This document shows positions 1 through 8,302 of a stretch of DNA of 64,000 bases, one piece after another. The stretch covers positions 350,556-414,555 of the forward strand of contig NZ_LUTR01000001.1 of the NCBI RefSeq assembly GCF_001597725.1, in the 5' to 3' direction. How positions within the stretch are numbered: the first letter of the stretch is position 1; each line of letters opens with the position of its first letter. The notes beneath the pieces were generated by a model. That model worked only from the letters and a program-made list of their open reading frames with translations, searched no databases and was not told where the DNA came from. Source of the DNA: Neptuniibacter marinus. Its GTDB lineage: Bacteria > Pseudomonadota > Gammaproteobacteria > Pseudomonadales > Balneatricaceae. The position numbers and the translations under genes were made by a program.

Positions 1-1
1 G

Positions 2-130
2 AATGAGGTTCCTGTTGGCGCAGTAGAAAGCCCCACGGTTCTCATTAACCTACGTATAAAATCTGATAACAAACAATCTGGGAGATGTACCGCAGAGGTC
101 GTTTACTTACGCTGCCCAGCGCTATAGCAA
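2..130 (+). CDS. 3' end of an unrecognised gene entering from the left edge (partial)
   Basis: The second forward frame is open from the window edge to a TAG at 128-130, about 42 codons, while the other two forward frames stop early. The residues read as ordinary protein (EVPVGAVESPTVLI near the start, then two cysteines close to the end in GRCTAEVVYLRCPAL). A hairpin terminator follows about 50 bases later, which fits the end of a rightward gene. I do not recognise the family. The open stretch is short and could be chance. Confidence 0.35.
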
Positions 131-178
131 TCACTTGCAGATAAAGCAGGAATTAAATACTCTCTCGCTAAAACAAAT

Positions 179-199
179 AAAAGCCCAGAATGGGCTTTT
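179..199. terminator. Bidirectional hairpin terminator
   Basis: A perfect 9-base stem (AAAAGCCCA, loop GAA, TGGGCTTTT) with A/T tracts on both sides. It lies between the rightward partial gene ending at 130 and the leftward iron-binding protein gene ending at 230, so it can serve both. Confidence 0.8.
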
Positions 200-229
200 A
201 TGATGTGCAGTAAGACTGTCCAAAGCCTG

Positions 230-1246
230 TTATGGGTAGCCTGCTGCTTTTGCTAGTTTTTGGGCTGTGTGTAGATGCATACCTATATTAGATAGATTGG
301 TTGTATCCATCTTAAATTTTCCGAGCCTCGCCACTTCCCTTGCAGGGTAAACATCTGGATTAGCTGGGTATTCCATGCTTAACTTGGCATAAGTAGCTTG
401 CGGCTCTTTAGTGGTTAACCACTCTAAAAAGTCGATCGCTTGAGCTTGATTAGGCGTATTGGCGACGACCGCCGCGCCCGTAATATTCACATGAGTGCCC
501 ATCCCCTTTTGATCCGTCCAAAAGAGTTTTAGTTTGGTATCCGGCTCCTGTCTTTTGAACCGTATAAAGTAATAAGAGTTCACAATACCTACATCACAAC
601 GACCTTGGTTAATCGCATCAAGCACCTGTATATCATCGCCGAAAGGCGCCACGGCTAAATTATCCACCCAACCGCGCATAATCTGAGCAGTTTTTTCTTC
701 CCCTTCATGATTAGCTAACATCGCGACGAAGGCTTGAGTATAAGCTGACTGAGAAGTGAGCAAGCAGAGTTTAGCTTTCCATTTAGGAGATGCTAAATCA
801 CTGTAACTGCTTAGCTCACTCGCCTTAACTTTGGCTGGGTTGTAAACAATTGTACGAGCTCTACTGGCAAAGCCAAACCAATCCTGTTTTGGTGATGTAA
901 GATGGGCAGGTACGTTCTCTGAAAGAGTGCTTGATTGAACCGACGCTAACAACCCTTTCTCTGACGCCATCCAGAAATACTCAGCTCCTGAAGCGATCAT
1001 CAGATCAGCTTTTTTAATCTCTGCTTGCGTACTTTGCGCTTCATTTTCTAGACGTGAAATCAGCTCCACTGCAGGGCTAACAAGATAGTTGACGGCTACG
1101 CCAGTTTCTAATGCATATTCATTTAATAGAGGTTTTATATAACTGGCATTACGTGATGAATAAACCATGAGATCTGCCGCCAGACTAGCAGTTGAAAGTA
1201 GAGGTAGCGCTAAGGCCGTAGCAAGTAAGCTATATTTAAATCGCAT
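230..1246 (-). CDS. Ferric-iron ABC transporter substrate-binding protein (FbpA/FutA-like)
   Basis: A 338-residue periplasmic binding protein expected to capture Fe(III). A Sec signal peptide covers residues 1-23 (charged MRFKYS, hydrophobic core, cleavage near SLA-AD). The mature N-terminus LMVYSSRN and the tyrosine pair at about 225-226 (NSYYFIRF) match the iron-liganding tyrosines of the FbpA family. It lies 30 bases downstream of the piuC gene and is last in the iron operon, followed by a terminator. No permease or ATPase gene adjoins it. A paralogue of similar length (30996-32033) sits with the FbpBC transporter, so this one may feed that permease; that is inference. Family call is firm, iron as ligand is likely. 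Confidence 0.88.
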   Translation of the reverse strand: MRFKYSLLATALALPLLSTASLAADLMVYSSRNASYIKPLLNEYALETGVAVNYLVSPAVELISRLENEAQSTQAEIKKADLMIASGAEYFWMASEKGLLASVQSSTLSENVPAHLTSPKQDWFGFASRARTIVYNPAKVKASELSSYSDLASPKWKAKLCLLTSQSAYTQAFVAMLANHEGEEKTAQIMRGWVDNLAVAPFGDDIQVLDAINQGRCDVGIVNSYYFIRFKRQEPDTKLKLFWTDQKGMGTHVNITGAAVVANTPNQAQAIDFLEWLTTKEPQATYAKLSMEYPANPDVYPAREVARLGKFKMDTTNLSNIGMHLHTAQKLAKAAGYP

Positions 1247-1276
1247 TATTAAATCGCCTATAAGAAAATCAAAAAG

Positions 1277-1963
1277 TTAAGAAGGTTTTGCCCATTGGCG
1301 TAGCAAGTTGTGATAAATCCCACTCAGATTAACCACTTCACTATGGGTTTGGCCGAGCTCGACGGTGAGTTGTTGAACCGTTTGATCTAGGTTAAACAAC
1401 GTCTCCCGTTGCTGGATATCGCTCACTAAGCTTTGAATCCAGAAGAATGAAGCGACCCGCACACCTTTAGTGACCGGCGTGACCTGATGTAAACTGGTGG
1501 AAGGATAAAGCACCATATCACCCGCTGCGAGCTTTACGGTTTGTGCGCCATATTGCGTTTCAATGCTAAGCTCGCCTCCCTCATACTCATCAGGTTCAGC
1601 AAGAAAAATCGTTGCAGAAAGGTCGGTTCGTAGAGTTTGGTTGGTCTCAGGTACCTGCATTAACGCCGCATCTACGTGGGCACCATAAGTCTCATTCTCG
1701 CTATAACGGTTAAACTTAGGCGGGTAGATTTTGTCCGGCAACGCAGCCGAAATAAAGGTCGGGTGCTGCGATAAGGCACGCACAATATGATGCCCTAAGC
1801 TGATAGCCGGCTCTTTACTATCATCTAGCTGCTGGTTCTTTTTTACCTTACGCGCGATACTACCCGCAGTTTGACTGCCCGCTTGCCAATTAGCGCTCTC
1901 TAGATGTGTTCTGATCTGCTCTACTTCAGCCTTAGACAGCAACTCTGGAATGGTAATTAACAT
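1277..1963 (-). CDS. piuC: PKHD-type Fe(II)/2-oxoglutarate oxygenase (PiuC/YbiX family)
   Basis: A 228-residue non-haem iron oxygenase of the usual family length. The metal triad is visible as H96-x-D98 (YGAHVDAA) and H159 (SLHQVTPV), with the 2-oxoglutarate-binding arginine at R169 ([10 protein letters not shown]). PiuC homologues are typically encoded beside TonB-dependent siderophore receptors and are iron-regulated, but their substrate is not settled. Here the gene overlaps the end of the preceding hydroxy-acid oxidase gene by 7 bases, which implies translational coupling, and is followed by a ferric-iron binding protein. Cytoplasmic, since no signal peptide is visible. Confidence 0.9.
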   Translation of the reverse strand: MLITIPELLSKAEVEQIRTHLESANWQAGSQTAGSIARKVKKNQQLDDSKEPAISLGHHIVRALSQHPTFISAALPDKIYPPKFNRYSENETYGAHVDAALMQVPETNQTLRTDLSATIFLAEPDEYEGGELSIETQYGAQTVKLAAGDMVLYPSTSLHQVTPVTKGVRVASFFWIQSLVSDIQQRETLFNLDQTVQQLTVELGQTHSEVVNLSGIYHNLLRQWAKPS

Positions 1964-3102
1964 TCATTTCTCCGGCTTAAATTTGATGATTCCGTCGTAA
2001 GATCGGCCAGCCTAATGTCATTGATCGTGGCGCAACCAGTCATCGCCATAGTGAGCTCAAGCTCTTCTCTTAACAACTTGATCATATGCGCAACACCTAA
2101 AGCGCCGGCGACACTGAGTGCATATACCTGTAAACGCCCAATAAGCACTGCATCAGCGCCTAAAGCAATGGCTTTAAATATATCTCCACCAGAGCGAATA
2201 CCGCTATCTAACAACAATGGAAATCTATCACCGACCGCTGAACGGATAGCAGGCAACATGGAGAGGCTAGCAGGCACACCATCCAATGTTCTACCGCCAT
2301 GGTTAGATACAATAATACCGGCGGCGCCTAAGGCTTTTAATTCGAGGGCATCCTCACTATGCAAAACCCCTTTTATCAATACAGGTACAGGGCTGTTTTC
2401 AAGGAGCCACTGTAATTGTTCTCGCGAAGGGAGGTTTTGCATATAACTTTGAAAAATATGACTTTGATTTCCCGCAGAGGATGATCTACTAGCTGCCATC
2501 TGATCAACTAAATTGGCGGCAATAAGGTCGGCAGGAAATGTGAATCTAGCCCGCTGAGCTCGCATACTGGGCTGCTGAATAGCGGCATCTAAAGTCACAA
2601 CTATAGCTCTATAACCTGCGGCCACAGCCCGCTTTAATAAGTGTTTGGTATCTTTAAAATCCGGCTGAAAATAGAGCTGAAACCACCGTTCTGACCCAGC
2701 TTTTTCCGCTATCTGTTCCAAGGTCATGGAAGATAGTGTGCTCGCCACTATGCAGCTATCCGTCGCTTGGGCTGCATAAGCTGCTGCTTGCTCACCTTGA
2801 GGATGAACTAAGGTTTGATAAGCAACAGGGGCTAATAATATGGGGTGTTTAAAACGCTGTCCCAGCAACTCAGTTGTTGTAGAGCCTTGATCAACATCGC
2901 GTAGAACACGCGGAATAAAAGCGAGCTTTGCAAAGGCCTGTTGATTTTTGGTTAAAGTGACATCATGCCCACTGCCTCCCGAGATATAAGCAAAGCGATC
3001 TTGGGAGATAAAGTCCGGTGCGAGTAACTCATAATCCTGAGCAGATAAAATCTCAGGGGGTATATAGTTAAGCGTTTCTAGAATTTTTCTGGGTTCGTAC
3101 AT
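1957..3102 (-). CDS. FMN-dependent alpha-hydroxy-acid oxidase/dehydrogenase
   Basis: A 381-residue protein of the lactate dehydrogenase (LldD)/lactate oxidase/glycolate oxidase family, which oxidises 2-hydroxy acids to 2-oxo acids with FMN. The C-terminal barrel holds the catalytic motif [10 protein letters not shown] (His at about 268, substrate-binding Arg at about 271) and the FMN phosphate-binding stretch [14 protein letters not shown] followed by GADAVLIGR. An early [11 protein letters not shown] segment matches the family FMN site. Dehydrogenase and oxidase members cannot be separated by eye. The start lies just after the receptor gene's terminator, and the end overlaps piuC, placing it in the iron locus rather than beside a lactate permease. 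A role in handling hydroxycarboxylate ligands is inference. Confidence 0.85.
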   Translation of the reverse strand: MYEPRKILETLNYIPPEILSAQDYELLAPDFISQDRFAYISGGSGHDVTLTKNQQAFAKLAFIPRVLRDVDQGSTTTELLGQRFKHPILLAPVAYQTLVHPQGEQAAAYAAQATDSCIVASTLSSMTLEQIAEKAGSERWFQLYFQPDFKDTKHLLKRAVAAGYRAIVVTLDAAIQQPSMRAQRARFTFPADLIAANLVDQMAASRSSSAGNQSHIFQSYMQNLPSREQLQWLLENSPVPVLIKGVLHSEDALELKALGAAGIIVSNHGGRTLDGVPASLSMLPAIRSAVGDRFPLLLDSGIRSGGDIFKAIALGADAVLIGRLQVYALSVAGALGVAHMIKLLREELELTMAMTGCATINDIRLADLTTESSNLSRRNEC

Positions 3103-3115
3103 ATATCATCACTTA

Positions 3116-3144
3116 TAAAAAACAGGGCTACTATTGTAGCCCTG
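3116..3144 (-). terminator. Rho-independent terminator after the TonB-dependent receptor gene
   Basis: On the minus strand the stem CAGGGCTAC, loop AATA, GTAGCCCTG is followed at once by six T. It lies between the receptor gene (ending 3178) and the oxidase gene (starting 3102). Expression of oxidase, piuC and the binding protein may thus depend on read-through or on a promoter I cannot identify in this 75-base gap. Confidence 0.85.
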
Positions 3145-3177
3145 CCAAAGGAAATATCCGAAGGGGGGATACTAACT

Positions 3178-5520
3178 TTAGAAGCTATATTCCATCGTTA
3201 GCTGAACATTCCTTTTATCACCAATGTAAGTGAATGCACCTGAACGATAAGCCGCTAAATAATAATCCTCATCAAGAAGATTGTTTACGTTTAATCTAAG
3301 TAGCATATCGCGATTAACTTTATAAGACGCAAATGCATCTAATACAGTGTATTCAGGAACACCTCTCTCTTCGTTAGCCGCCGTATCTGGCTGACCTGTA
3401 TAACGAACACTTTCGTAAGTTGCTGTACCGCCGAAAGCAAAAGCTTGAGTCGCTTGATATCTAAGATGTAAAGAGGCAGATTTATCAGCAAAGTTAGCTA
3501 ACGTTTTACCTACATTATCTTCGATAATAGATTCTTTCACTTTAGCATTCATCAATGCGATACCTGCCTGAACACTCAGTTTATCGGTAAGATTACCGGC
3601 AATGCCAAGCTCAATACCTTCTACTTCGTTTTTACCTGTATTTAAAGTACCGACAGTTGAATACGAATTACCATCTGAAGACTCCATCACATCACTCTTT
3701 GTAATACGGAAGAGCGCTGCTGTCGCTAGTAATTTATCATCATTAAAGCGCCATTTAGTACCAAGTTCCCAGCTGTCTGTTTTTTCAGGGTTACCTAAAA
3801 CAGGGTTAGCGCCTTCGGCACAGATACCACCATAACCACAACTTGTACCTACGTCCGATTCACCACCATTGAGGTTAGTCGCCGTTGAGAAACTCGCATA
3901 AACATTCGCTTTAGGGTTGATTTTATAACTTGCCCCAACATGACCATTCCAGAAACCATCTTCATTGATGAAATCAGTCAACTCGCGACCTGTGCCCGGA
4001 TCATAATTAGCCGTAGTTTTATAGTCATAGTAGTCATAACGTAGGCCACCAAACAGGGTCCACTTATCCGTTATGTCCACTGTATCCATCATGGAAAGGG
4101 ATATGGTTTTTATATTCCAATCGGAATCCCAATCACCTTTAGATATATCGCGCTGGAGCAATGAGTTAACATCCGAAACTTCAGCACCACTAGCATCATT
4201 TAGGCAATATGCAGCACCTGGGCCTCTACGACCAGAGGAAAAACAGTTCGACGCTCCTGTGGCCGTATTATCATACACACCATTAAGTACTTGCTGATCG
4301 GTATACTCTAGGCCAAATACAAGCTCATGATTTAAACCACCCAGCTCACGATCCATCAACAGGTTAAACTGGTTAGCAAAATACTCAACTTCCTGCCAAC
4401 CTTGGTGGGTACTTAAAGTAGCTGAACTATATCCATTAGTGCCGTTTGTTGCATCGGCAAGCGTAGGATAAGCCGTAGTACCACGTGCACCGGTTGTTAC
4501 ATAACCGTTATCAGTTGTGCCGTAACGGGTTAAGTTAACAATACGAGTATCGGGATTAACTTCATAACCTATACGTAGTGTGGCTGTATCAACCTCGGAA
4601 TCCAGAAAATCTTCATTTTGAAGATACACAGGGATATTAGCTACCGGTTGTCCATCCCCTGAGGTATCAAGGTAGGTACCTAAATCCGGTTTATCATTAC
4701 CTTCAAAGTGGTAATAATCAGCAGTAATTTCTAAATCATCACTTGGTTGATGAGTAATCGAGAAAGCTGCACCTTTACGCTGACGATCAGCTGGCGCACG
4801 ATCGGGCACATCCTCTTCTGCATGCAGGATGTTAGCTCGAATTGCCGTATCATAGTTAATAACTTGGTTCGTATCTAAAGATACACGATGATGACTATCT
4901 GTACCTATACCTGCTGAAAGCTTAGTAAAATCATATTCAGAACTTGCACGTTTAGTTGCAGAGTTCACAGCACCACCAGTAGTACCACGGCCAGCAAAGC
5001 TAGAACTTGGCCCTTTACTAATCTCAACCTGCTCAGTTGCAAAGCTTTCACGGATTGTCATGCCAGGATCACGCATACCGTCGACAAAAACATCACTGCG
5101 GGCTTCATGACCACGAATCACATAACGGTCACCAAATGCGTTACCATTTTCACCCGTGCCTACAGTAATACCCGGCTGTCCATCAAGGATCTCGCGCAGG
5201 TCTGTGCGCCCAGTATCAGCAAGCTCTGTTGCAGTAAGTACAGTAATTGTTTGCGGCGTTTCCGCAAGGTCACGCGTACGGCGAGGGTCTGATAGCCGTT
5301 CAGCCAAGTAAGGAGAGCCTGGTACCGCGTAAGGATTAGTATCTGGTGTGACGGATTCTTCAACAGTCAGCTTATCGAGGGAGATTGTTTCCTCTGCAGT
5401 AGCTACACCAGCCATCAAGGTACCTGAAATTGCTAAGGCTAAAGTGCCTGGGGTAAAGGCGCTTTTCTTTCCTATATTTCGCTCTATGCTAGAGGGCTTT
5501 TTTGTATTGGCTTGATACAT
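3178..5520 (-). CDS. TonB-dependent siderophore receptor (Fiu-like, catecholate type)
   Basis: A 780-residue outer-membrane receptor. A long leader (residues 1-42, ending ATA-EE) precedes a TonB-box-like segment (ETISLDKLTVEE) and the plug domain, with ETPQTITVLTATEL, the RYVIRGHEARSDVFVDGMRD core and EVISKGP-like EQVEISKGPSSS. The rest is a 22-strand-type barrel ending in aromatic phenylalanine (LTMEYSF). Plug wording resembles the Fiu/CirA catecholate group, and PiuC genes usually accompany such receptors. It follows tonB by 9 bases and is the fifth gene of an exbB-exbD-exbD-tonB-receptor operon. The exact siderophore cannot be told. Cysteine pairs in predicted outer loops (CFSSGRRGPGAAYC, CGYGGIC) may form disulfides. 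Confidence 0.92.
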   Translation of the reverse strand: MYQANTKKPSSIERNIGKKSAFTPGTLALAISGTLMAGVATAEETISLDKLTVEESVTPDTNPYAVPGSPYLAERLSDPRRTRDLAETPQTITVLTATELADTGRTDLREILDGQPGITVGTGENGNAFGDRYVIRGHEARSDVFVDGMRDPGMTIRESFATEQVEISKGPSSSFAGRGTTGGAVNSATKRASSEYDFTKLSAGIGTDSHHRVSLDTNQVINYDTAIRANILHAEEDVPDRAPADRQRKGAAFSITHQPSDDLEITADYYHFEGNDKPDLGTYLDTSGDGQPVANIPVYLQNEDFLDSEVDTATLRIGYEVNPDTRIVNLTRYGTTDNGYVTTGARGTTAYPTLADATNGTNGYSSATLSTHQGWQEVEYFANQFNLLMDRELGGLNHELVFGLEYTDQQVLNGVYDNTATGASNCFSSGRRGPGAAYCLNDASGAEVSDVNSLLQRDISKGDWDSDWNIKTISLSMMDTVDITDKWTLFGGLRYDYYDYKTTANYDPGTGRELTDFINEDGFWNGHVGASYKINPKANVYASFSTATNLNGGESDVGTSCGYGGICAEGANPVLGNPEKTDSWELGTKWRFNDDKLLATAALFRITKSDVMESSDGNSYSTVGTLNTGKNEVEGIELGIAGNLTDKLSVQAGIALMNAKVKESIIEDNVGKTLANFADKSASLHLRYQATQAFAFGGTATYESVRYTGQPDTAANEERGVPEYTVLDAFASYKVNRDMLLRLNVNNLLDEDYYLAAYRSGAFTYIGDKRNVQLTMEYSF

Positions 5521-5529
5521 TGTCTGTCC

Positions 5530-6408
5530 TTAAAATAACTTACGTGTTGGGTTCAATGAGAATTCAATCGGTAGTGTTAAATCTAGTGGGCCCTCACCTA
5601 GCTCAGAAGGAATGCTAGGGAATGGACTTGCTCGCAACAGCATATCTGTTGCTTCCTTATCCAATCGAGAATCACCTGAACTTGTGACGATTCTCGAACT
5701 TTTTACCCGACCATTTTTCTGAATCACAAAACTAACCACTACCGTACCGGTGACTCCATCTTTTCGAGCACTGCGCGGGTAACGTTTAACCCGGGCAATG
5801 CGCACCAAAACTTTGCTTAAATAGCTCTGCCTTGCCGCTGGATTACCACCCGTTTCTACACGCGTTCCAACACCCGTTGCCTTAGTTGCAATCGGTGTTG
5901 ATTTTGCGCTGCTATCTGCCTCTTTTGCCTTAAGATCGTTAGTGGGTTCACTTATAGGCTGAGGTTTTTTTGTTATATCAGGTCTCTTCTCCGGCTGTTT
6001 TACCGGTTCTTGCTTGAGCGTTTTTTTTGTTTTTGGTTTCGGCGTTGGTACAGGTTCAATCGTTTCTTCCTGCTCAGGTTCAACAACTGGCTCTGGCTCA
6101 ACGATTTTCTCCTGCTTCGCTTCAACAACCGGCTCTGGTTCAACTACTTCTTCTTGCTCTTGTTCCTTTTCTAGATCAGGCTTATCGCTGTTTTTTTCTT
6201 CGACTAAATTGCTCTCAACGATCTCATCACGCACTTCTGCAGTTTCAGTGAAACTGCCGGCAATACCAACACTTACCAACAAACCATCCTGCCCTTCAGC
6301 GATTGCACCTTCGCTATCTTTACCTAATATCCAAGGTGTTATTAACGCTATATGGATAAATACCGCGACTATTAGGCAGAGTAATACCTGTTTTTTAGCT
6401 ATCATCAT
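5530..6408 (-). CDS. tonB: TonB energy-transducing protein
   Basis: A 292-residue TonB. One N-terminal membrane anchor (about residues 9-28), a long Glu/Pro/Lys spacer (about 75-155) made of near-repeats such as VVEPEPVVEAKQEK and IVEPEPVVEPEQEE, and a C-terminal TonB domain (about 200-285, containing YPRSARKDGVTGTVVVSFV and the ASPFP motif). It links the inner-membrane ExbB/ExbD motor to outer-membrane receptors. The start overlaps the stop of the second exbD by 4 bases (ATGA). The acidic spacer gives a Ser/Cys-rich reading on the opposite strand that is not a gene. Confidence 0.95.
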   Translation of the reverse strand: MMIAKKQVLLCLIVAVFIHIALITPWILGKDSEGAIAEGQDGLLVSVGIAGSFTETAEVRDEIVESNLVEEKNSDKPDLEKEQEQEEVVEPEPVVEAKQEKIVEPEPVVEPEQEETIEPVPTPKPKTKKTLKQEPVKQPEKRPDITKKPQPISEPTNDLKAKEADSSAKSTPIATKATGVGTRVETGGNPAARQSYLSKVLVRIARVKRYPRSARKDGVTGTVVVSFVIQKNGRVKSSRIVTSSGDSRLDKEATDMLLRASPFPSIPSELGEGPLDLTLPIEFSLNPTRKLF

Positions 6409-6833
6409 TTATGTTCAGTCGCTATCTGCAAACGCTTAATTTTTAGTTGACGTACAGCGCTTAAAACCGGATCTAATGCCGAGAAAGGCAAATTACGATC
6501 TATATGGCAGGTCACTATAGATTCCTCTGAGATCACTATAGGCTCCGCTGAGGACTCTAACGCCTGCAAAGATTCGAGTAATGGCTTCTCTATCTTTTGA
6601 CCATTGAGATAATGATCGCCATTCAGCAAGATCTGAATCTCTATATCTCTTGCAACAAGCTCACCTTCACTGCTTGAAGCGGGAATCTGTAAATCTGCAT
6701 TTCTTGCCTCTATATGGCCGGCAATCATGAAGAAGATCAGCAATAAAAAAACGATGTTAATTGCCGGAACCATACTGTCATCAAGCTGACGTTTGCGGCG
6801 ACTCTGCCTTTTAGTAGTATCTGTTAAAATCAT
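6405..6833 (-). CDS. exbD: Second ExbD-family protein, lacking the usual membrane Asp
   Basis: A 142-residue ExbD/TolR-family protein: short basic N-terminus, one transmembrane segment (about 22-40) and a periplasmic domain of family length. In ExbD and TolR the membrane helix carries a conserved aspartate in a TPxID-type motif. Here the equivalent segment reads SMVPAINIVFLLLIFF, with Asn26 where Asp is expected. The gene sits directly between a canonical exbD and tonB with 4-base overlaps on both sides, so it is translated with them. It may form mixed ExbD dimers or a structural subunit; that is inference. Confidence 0.88.
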   Translation of the reverse strand: MILTDTTKRQSRRKRQLDDSMVPAINIVFLLLIFFMIAGHIEARNADLQIPASSSEGELVARDIEIQILLNGDHYLNGQKIEKPLLESLQALESSAEPIVISEESIVTCHIDRNLPFSALDPVLSAVRQLKIKRLQIATEHK

Positions 6834-7237
6834 AATTCGACAGACTCACTTAAATTCAGCTGAGTAATGCCGGCCTGATAGCTCATATCGATTAACTCGA
6901 TAACCTTTTGAATATTGACATTCGCCCCAGCGGATAAACTCACATGGCTATCATTTTCAACCAGAGTATTGAGCAATTGGATAAAGTTTTGCTCGCCTAC
7001 AATATATTGAGCGCCACCAACCTCAACGGTCCCTTCAGGCTGTAAAACAATCCGGACCACTTCAGCTTCAACCTGTGAAGCACCTGAAGTGGCATGTTTT
7101 ATTTCGAGCTGTTTCTTTTGACTGAAGGTTGATGACAACATAAAAAACAGTAGCAAGATAAAAACCACATCGATCAATGGGGTAATACTTATAGTTTTCT
7201 TCCTCGGGGCGATATTATTCAGCAACACAACCAGCAT
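6830..7237 (-). CDS. exbD: ExbD biopolymer transport protein
   Basis: A 135-residue ExbD with one membrane helix containing the conserved proton-path aspartate (ISITPLIDVVFILLLFF, Asp at about 23 from the chosen start) and a periplasmic domain. I chose the ATG at 7237; a GTG at 7252 in the same frame is possible but would lengthen the overlap with exbB from 23 to 38 bases. The end overlaps the second exbD by 4 bases. Works with ExbB and TonB to energise outer-membrane receptors. Confidence 0.92.
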   Translation of the reverse strand: MLVVLLNNIAPRKKTISITPLIDVVFILLLFFMLSSTFSQKKQLEIKHATSGASQVEAEVVRIVLQPEGTVEVGGAQYIVGEQNFIQLLNTLVENDSHVSLSAGANVNIQKVIELIDMSYQAGITQLNLSESVEL

Positions 7238-8174
7238 CCGCTCTCGTATCACTAGGCACAGCCACTAAGGGATTAAAATAAAAGGTAAATACTTGTGTTA
7301 CCGCATCATCTAACAACCAAGCAGAGCGCTCAGCTTTACGCTCAAGCCAGCTATGTATTGCAGCAACAGGAATAGCAACAGCCAAACCTGCAGCTGTTGT
7401 CAACAGCGCTTGCCAAATACCACCAGATAGAACCGCTGGATCAACTTGACTCCCAGCAGCTTCCATCTGCTGAAAAGCTACAATCATGCCTAATACAGTA
7501 CCCATCAAACCGAGTAGAGGGCTCAAGTTCGCTATTAATTCCAATGGACGAAGTAACGCAGTCAGTTGATTAACATACCCCTGTGCACGTCGTGTTAGCT
7601 CCTCTTTTAACATGTGTGGATCTTTACCCTCACTCAAACCACACATAGCAGAGCGAACAATACTGGGCACTGGGCGAGCACCCTCAAGTGCACTTATGGC
7701 AAACGCGGCATTCCCCGCCTTCCAATGTTCTAAACCTTTATTAACTAGATCAGTTTTTTCAGGTCGTAGCACAGCAAACTGCCACAGCTTTAGCAGGGTA
7801 ATGGTGATAGAAACTATAGATAAAATGATCAAGATCCAGACAACAGGCCCACCTACATCTAACATCTGTATTAATGGATCCAGTTTGTCTAACCCAGCAT
7901 CAGGCAACAGAGTATTAGTGGCAGACGCCTCACTTCCCGACAGACCAAGGGGAGACGCATCCTCGGCTATATCTAACAAAGAATCTGCATTAGCTGCATC
8001 CTCTTTCAGCACCTCAGTAGCTGAAGCGTCCAAGGAAGAAACCTTACCGCCTGTACTTTGGACTATTTCAGAATGAACCGATGCATCAACCACCTCTGTA
8101 GCTGGAATCTCTACAGCTCCCTCATTAGGGCCTATGTCATGATTTTCTATGCTTGAATTTGTGCTTGAGTTCAT
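7215..8174 (-). CDS. exbB: ExbB / MotA-TolQ-ExbB proton channel protein with long N-terminal extension
   Basis: A 319-residue inner-membrane protein. Residues from about 105 hold three membrane segments with family wording (VGGPVVWILIILSI; ANLSPLLGLMGTVLGMI; LLTTAAGLAVAIPVAAI). The first 95 or so residues are an Asp/Ser/Ala-rich, low-complexity region without hydrophobic signal, longer than in E. coli ExbB. First gene of the exbB-exbD-exbD-tonB-receptor operon, with a Fur-box-like sequence about 25 bases upstream of its start codon. Supplies the motor channel that powers TonB. Confidence 0.92.
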   Translation of the reverse strand: MNSSTNSSIENHDIGPNEGAVEIPATEVVDASVHSEIVQSTGGKVSSLDASATEVLKEDAANADSLLDIAEDASPLGLSGSEASATNTLLPDAGLDKLDPLIQMLDVGGPVVWILIILSIVSITITLLKLWQFAVLRPEKTDLVNKGLEHWKAGNAAFAISALEGARPVPSIVRSAMCGLSEGKDPHMLKEELTRRAQGYVNQLTALLRPLELIANLSPLLGLMGTVLGMIVAFQQMEAAGSQVDPAVLSGGIWQALLTTAAGLAVAIPVAAIHSWLERKAERSAWLLDDAVTQVFTFYFNPLVAVPSDTRADAGCVAE

Positions 8175-8198
8175 TCAAATACCATTTTCAGTACAAAT

Positions 8199-8217
8199 AT
8201 TAACAATTATCATTTAC
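8199..8217. promoter_or_regulatory. Fur-box-like operator upstream of exbB
   Basis: On the minus strand GTAAATGATAATTGTTAAT matches the 19-base Fur consensus GATAATGATAATCATTATC at 13 positions, with the central AATGATAAT intact. It lies in the gap between divergent exbB and the LysR-type gene, 25 bases before exbB. Iron repression of the operon is the natural inference. Confidence 0.6.
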
Positions 8218-8302
8218 AATCACATTAAGATTAACGCTTTGTTTCGGCGGGATAGTACGTGAATTGGTTAGCTTTATAAAAGGCGATATCGGAATAATGG
8301 TT

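Noticed and set aside
2015..2446. 143-codon plus-strand frame opposite the hydroxy-acid oxidase gene
   Set aside because: The opposite frame has full family motifs; this one has no recognisable domain.
5920..6180. Near-repeats in tonB as a DNA-level tandem repeat
   Set aside because: They are imperfect at the base level and explained by the Glu/Pro spacer of the protein.
6014..6439. Long open frame on the plus strand opposite tonB, Ser/Cys/Gly-rich
   Set aside because: It is the mirror of the Glu/Pro repeat spacer of tonB; low-complexity composition, no ribosome site, and tonB is certain.
7612..8076. 154-codon plus-strand frame opposite exbB
   Set aside because: Shadow; composition follows the biased N-terminal region of ExbB.
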